This document shows positions 45,934-46,750 of a DNA stretch of 46,750 nt, in pieces. This DNA is from Motiliproteus sp. GTDB taxonomy: Bacteria > Pseudomonadota > Gammaproteobacteria > Pseudomonadales > Balneatricaceae. The stretch's first letter is position 1. Each line of letters opens with the position of its first letter. Location: assembly GCA_026196225.1 (NCBI GenBank), contig JAPHRD010000043.1:1-46750 (forward strand), given 5' to 3'. The notes below the pieces were generated by a model. It was given only the letters and a program-made list of their open reading frames with translations, was not told the origin of the DNA and ran no database searches. Made by a program: the position numbers and the translations under genes.

Positions 45934-46230
45934 CGCCTTCACAAAGCTAGCGTTGTCGGAGTAAGCAGGCAGGCAGAACGCCCAGTTGCACCTGGCGAAC
46001 AACCACACGGGCGCTTTAGCTTAGCTAAAAGAATCACGCGTATATCTCGCTGATTATTCAGAAGCCTGATGCCTATCGCCCCTGACAAGTCCTGTTCTTG
46101 CTTGTCGGCTTGCGCCAAACGCAGGCGCAGAGATGTGGCTGAGTCGCTCAGGAAGCGGTCTCGGTTGAAGAGAAACAAGGGAGGGGTATAGCCGCTCGCA
46201 AGCACCTAAATTCGCCTTCAATGCCATTAT
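45934..46230. other. Structured region of uncertain nature
   Basis: No convincing gene. A minus-strand frame of 88 codons (46205-45939, GTG start) has no ribosome binding site and an Arg/Leu-rich composition; I leave it undecided. The stretch is rich in inverted repeats: CGCCCAG/CTGGCG near 45969-45995, TTTAGCT/AGCTAAA (46015-46029), GACAAG/CTTGTC near 46084-46110, and GCGCC/GGCGC near 46115-46131. It could be a structured RNA or a protein-binding region. Confidence 0.4.
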
Positions 46231-46239
46231 CCTGCATCA

Positions 46240-46267
46240 GAAAGTTAACCAAAAAAGGTTAACTTTC
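46240..46267. other. Perfect 11-bp hairpin GAAAGTTAACC
   Basis: GAAAGTTAACC (46240-46250) and GGTTAACTTTC (46257-46267) pair over 11 bp around six A residues. There is no U-tract, so an operator or terminator-like element is equally possible. It lies just upstream of a possible promoter. Confidence 0.65.
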
Positions 46268-46277
46268 AATAACTTAT

Positions 46278-46305
46278 TTGATTTTTAAAGTAGCTAGACT
46301 ACTAT
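46278..46305 (+). promoter_or_regulatory. Possible promoter upstream of the 65-residue gene
   Basis: TTGATT (46278-46283) and TACTAT (46300-46305) are 16 nt apart. The match is modest. It is followed by 173 nt with short frames only: one of 36 codons from ATG 46326, and a 10-codon frame ending TGA inside the ATG of the gene at 46479. Confidence 0.35.
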
Positions 46306-46478
46306 GAGTCGAACATGAAGGCAGCATGTGTCATCGCACAAGAGAAAACTATATTAATACTCATAGTTGCAAAGTCCACATGGACGAAAGAAGCGAGAAA
46401 CAATACATGGAGCATGCTGCGGCAAGGCCACGATAAGCAGTTTGATGTAATGAGCCAGATAGACGACAAGGAAAAGGA

Positions 46479-46676
46479 ATGACTGGAACAGATTTAATTG
46501 AAGATATCGTTAATGATTTGATGGCAAATAAGGGTAAAGAGTTTTTTAACAAGGTGTCATATGTAGATGGTGACATTTGCATAAACGTAGAGCAAAACGA
46601 TGTAGTAAGAAGATATCTTGTTGATAACGGAGAAAATGGCAGGTTCTGGGCAGGGACTGTAGCTAAAACTGTGTAA
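46479..46676 (+). CDS. Small protein of unknown function (65 aa)
   Basis: I do not recognise this 65-residue protein. It begins MTGTDLIEDIVNDLMANKGK and ends FWAGTVAKTV, acidic and probably mixed alpha/beta, with one cysteine (GDICINVEQ). AAGGA lies 7 nt before the ATG, and a short 10-codon frame ends with its TGA overlapping the ATG, so some coupling is possible. Two bases after its stop (46677 onward) begins a hairpin that overlaps the ribosome binding site of the next gene. Confidence 0.65.
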   Translation: MTGTDLIEDIVNDLMANKGKEFFNKVSYVDGDICINVEQNDVVRRYLVDNGENGRFWAGTVAKTV

Positions 46677-46677
46677 C

Positions 46678-46715
46678 TGCCTATCATCATTGCCAGTAAT
46701 GGCTAAGGATAGGCA
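46678..46715 (+). promoter_or_regulatory. Hairpin that covers the ribosome binding site of the downstream gene
   Basis: TGCCTATC (46678-46685) and GATAGGCA (46708-46715) form a perfect 8-bp stem with a 22-nt loop that may pair further (GCC/GGC). It starts just after the stop at 46676. The Shine-Dalgarno AAGGATAGG of the next ATG (46718) lies in the 3' arm. Ribosomes ending at 46676 could open it; this would couple the two genes. Confidence 0.55.
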
Positions 46716-46717
46716 AC

Positions 46718-46750
46718 ATGAACAAAGAACAACTCGAAGCCTTCGCTCGC
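46718..46750 (+). CDS. Start of an unidentified gene (truncated at window end)
   Basis: ATG 46718 with AAGGATAGG upstream opens a frame for 11 residues (MNKEQLEAFAR) to the window end. IS256/mutator-type transposases often begin with a similar short helix, but 11 residues do not identify a family. I assign no function. Confidence 0.4.
   Translation, partial: MNKEQLEAFAR

Noticed and set aside
45939-46205. 88-codon minus-strand frame with a GTG start
   Set aside because: No ribosome binding site, Arg/Leu-rich composition and overlap with many hairpins; kept only as an undecided structured region.
42618-46750. Integron cassette array
   Set aside because: Small genes suggested it, but orientations are mixed and no attC-type core sites (RYYYAAC/GTTRRRY pairs) or integrase were found.
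46678-46750. Left end of an IS256-type insertion sequence
   Set aside because: Only 11 residues of the frame and one 8-bp inverted repeat are visible; too little to call a mobile element.

Overview
The window looks like chromosome of a marine-type gammaproteobacterium with moderate G+C. The order clpB-pgeF-rluD-bamD, thiO, minor pilins and pilY1, fkpB-lspA-ileS-ribF-murJ, rpsT, proB-obgE-rpmA-rplU, ispB closely resembles the arrangement I know from Pseudomonas. This places it in the Pseudomonadales/Oceanospirillales part of the class. That placement is inference from gene order and protein character; no rRNA is present. Nearly everything from 1 to 42.6 kb is core genome, and 43.0-46.75 kb is accessory.

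Region 1-15.6 kb. The 5' part of thiC sits behind a TPP riboswitch, and bluB (vitamin B12 lower ligand) sits behind a cobalamin riboswitch, each with a plausible promoter at its 5' edge. Branched-chain amino acid synthesis follows: ilvC, divergent ilvY, and ilvI-ilvH, with an unusual structured leader before ilvI. An orphan 88-residue gene lies between ilvI and clpB. Then come clpB with a sigma-32-like promoter, rluD-pgeF, bamD with a C-terminal extension, nadE and thiO.

Region 15.6-24 kb is a type IV pilus minor-pilin cluster on the minus strand: fimU-like, pilV, pilW, pilX, pilY1 and pilE, a strong terminator, then a separate fimT-like gene. Compared with the Pseudomonas order, ispH, pilY2 and pilS/pilR are missing from this place.

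Region 24-42.6 kb holds fkpB-lspA-ileS-ribF-murJ, rpsT, obgE-proB, rplU-rpmA, ispB, fabA and fabB. Next is a minus-strand run moaA, acyltransferase, moaC, moaD, plsC (no moaE), then a SirB2-like membrane protein and an RmlD-like protein whose catalytic lysine is replaced.

Region 42.6-46.75 kb is an island of small genes of mostly unknown function: an MbcA/ParS/Xre-type antitoxin-like protein with a 69-residue neighbour and no RES toxin, a LexA box, and several small proteins. It is dense in regulatory signals. Three 15-bp palindromes share one consensus. Two minus-strand genes share a 29-bp upstream block at nearly the same distance from their starts. A hairpin downstream of a 74-residue gene carries in its loop a 12-nt perfect complement of that gene's ribosome binding site. 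A further hairpin overlaps the ribosome binding site of the last, truncated gene. This island is the best place to look for something undescribed. No tRNA, rRNA, CRISPR array or complete insertion sequence was seen.
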